Source: Nitrospira sp.
Lineage (GTDB): Bacteria > Nitrospirota > Nitrospiria > Nitrospirales > Nitrospiraceae
Assembly (NCBI GenBank): GCA_029858925.1
Contig: JAOUEB010000143.1
Span: 1 to 5,044, forward strand
Reading direction: 5' to 3'
DNA length: 5,044 nt
In this document: positions 4,949 through 5,044 of the stretch, one piece after another
Position numbering within the stretch: the stretch's first letter is position 1
Layout: each line of letters opens with the position of its first letter
Translations under genes and position numbers: made by a program
Notes under the pieces: generated by a model
Databases searched by the model: none
The model's input: only the letters and a program-made list of their open reading frames with translations
What the model was told of the DNA's origin: nothing

Positions 4949-5044
4949 TCAATAGGTCACCGTCGTCAATGCCGGTCGCGCCTCTTCCTGCTGTTCAACC
5001 TCCACCGACACCCGCCCGATGATACGACCGTCTTCGGTTTCGAC
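4949..5044 (-). CDS. C-terminal end of an unidentified protein (partial, runs off the window)
   Basis: The minus strand is open from the window edge for 31 codons to a TGA at 4949-4951. The visible tail is charged and polar: ETEDGRIIGRVSVEVEQQEE, then A-R-P-A-L-T-T-V-T-Y at the C-terminus. It has no membrane segment and no motif I recognise. The alternating hydrophobic and charged residues of RIIGRVSVEVE suggest a terminal beta strand. It lies upstream of the DUF1499 gene on the same strand and happens to be in the same frame, with a 108-bp gap that holds no other gene I can support. An ORF on the edge can be spurious, so confidence is limited. Confidence 0.5.
   Translation of the reverse strand, partial: VETEDGRIIGRVSVEVEQQEEARPALTTVTY

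Noticed and set aside
4740..4955. Plus-strand 71-codon frame across the DUF1499 start and the upstream gap
   Set aside because: No family resemblance, it overlaps the DUF1499 coding region, and it depends on an unsupported start.

Overview
This window looks like chromosomal DNA of a moderately GC-rich, Gram-negative-type bacterium. The inner-membrane RND pump implies an outer membrane and periplasm. The gene set (RND permease, SCP2-domain protein, small AdoMet decarboxylase-like protein, DUF1499 protein) and the run of ACGCCTN heptamers before the pump would fit Nitrospira or a related Nitrospirota lineage. That assignment rests on general resemblance only, is weak, and was not tested by any search. 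I see no phage, transposon, CRISPR, rRNA or tRNA signal.

Layout. Bases 1-63 hold a short non-coding stretch with degenerate 7-bp tandem repeats. Bases 64-3204 (+) encode a complete 1046-residue RND efflux permease of the hydrophobe/amphiphile type. It is probably the last gene of an operon whose periplasmic adaptor lies to the left, outside the window. It ends tail-to-tail against a minus-strand pair: an AdoMet decarboxylase-family protein (3677-4117) followed by an SCP2 lipid-binding-domain protein (3248-3583). A perfect 12-bp GC-rich inverted repeat separates these two genes. A 166-bp divergent intergenic region (4118-4283) carries a clear extended -10 promoter for the decarboxylase gene, a short hairpin at its predicted transcript start, an 11-bp palindrome beside its ribosome binding site, and paired 8-bp repeats around AAAATTTT. 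To the right lie a 62-residue double-CxxC (zinc-ribbon-like) protein (+) and a DUF1499 protein (-), whose stop codons are only 5 bp apart. The last 96 bases are the C-terminal end of a minus-strand gene that I cannot identify.

How the parts may work together. The pump is mechanistically independent of the rest. The most informative gene is the decarboxylase-like one. It keeps the pyruvoyl-precursor serine, catalytic histidine and catalytic cysteine at exactly the spacing of Thermotoga AdoMet decarboxylase. It has lost the flanking E-S-H and H-T-W-P-E motifs, and with them the residues expected to hold the AdoMet adenosyl group. This fits an enzyme that still self-processes but decarboxylates something else, such as ornithine or arginine. 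Its downstream SCP2 partner has no obvious link to polyamines, so the pairing is a lead. I found no strong evidence for an entirely new multi-gene system here.
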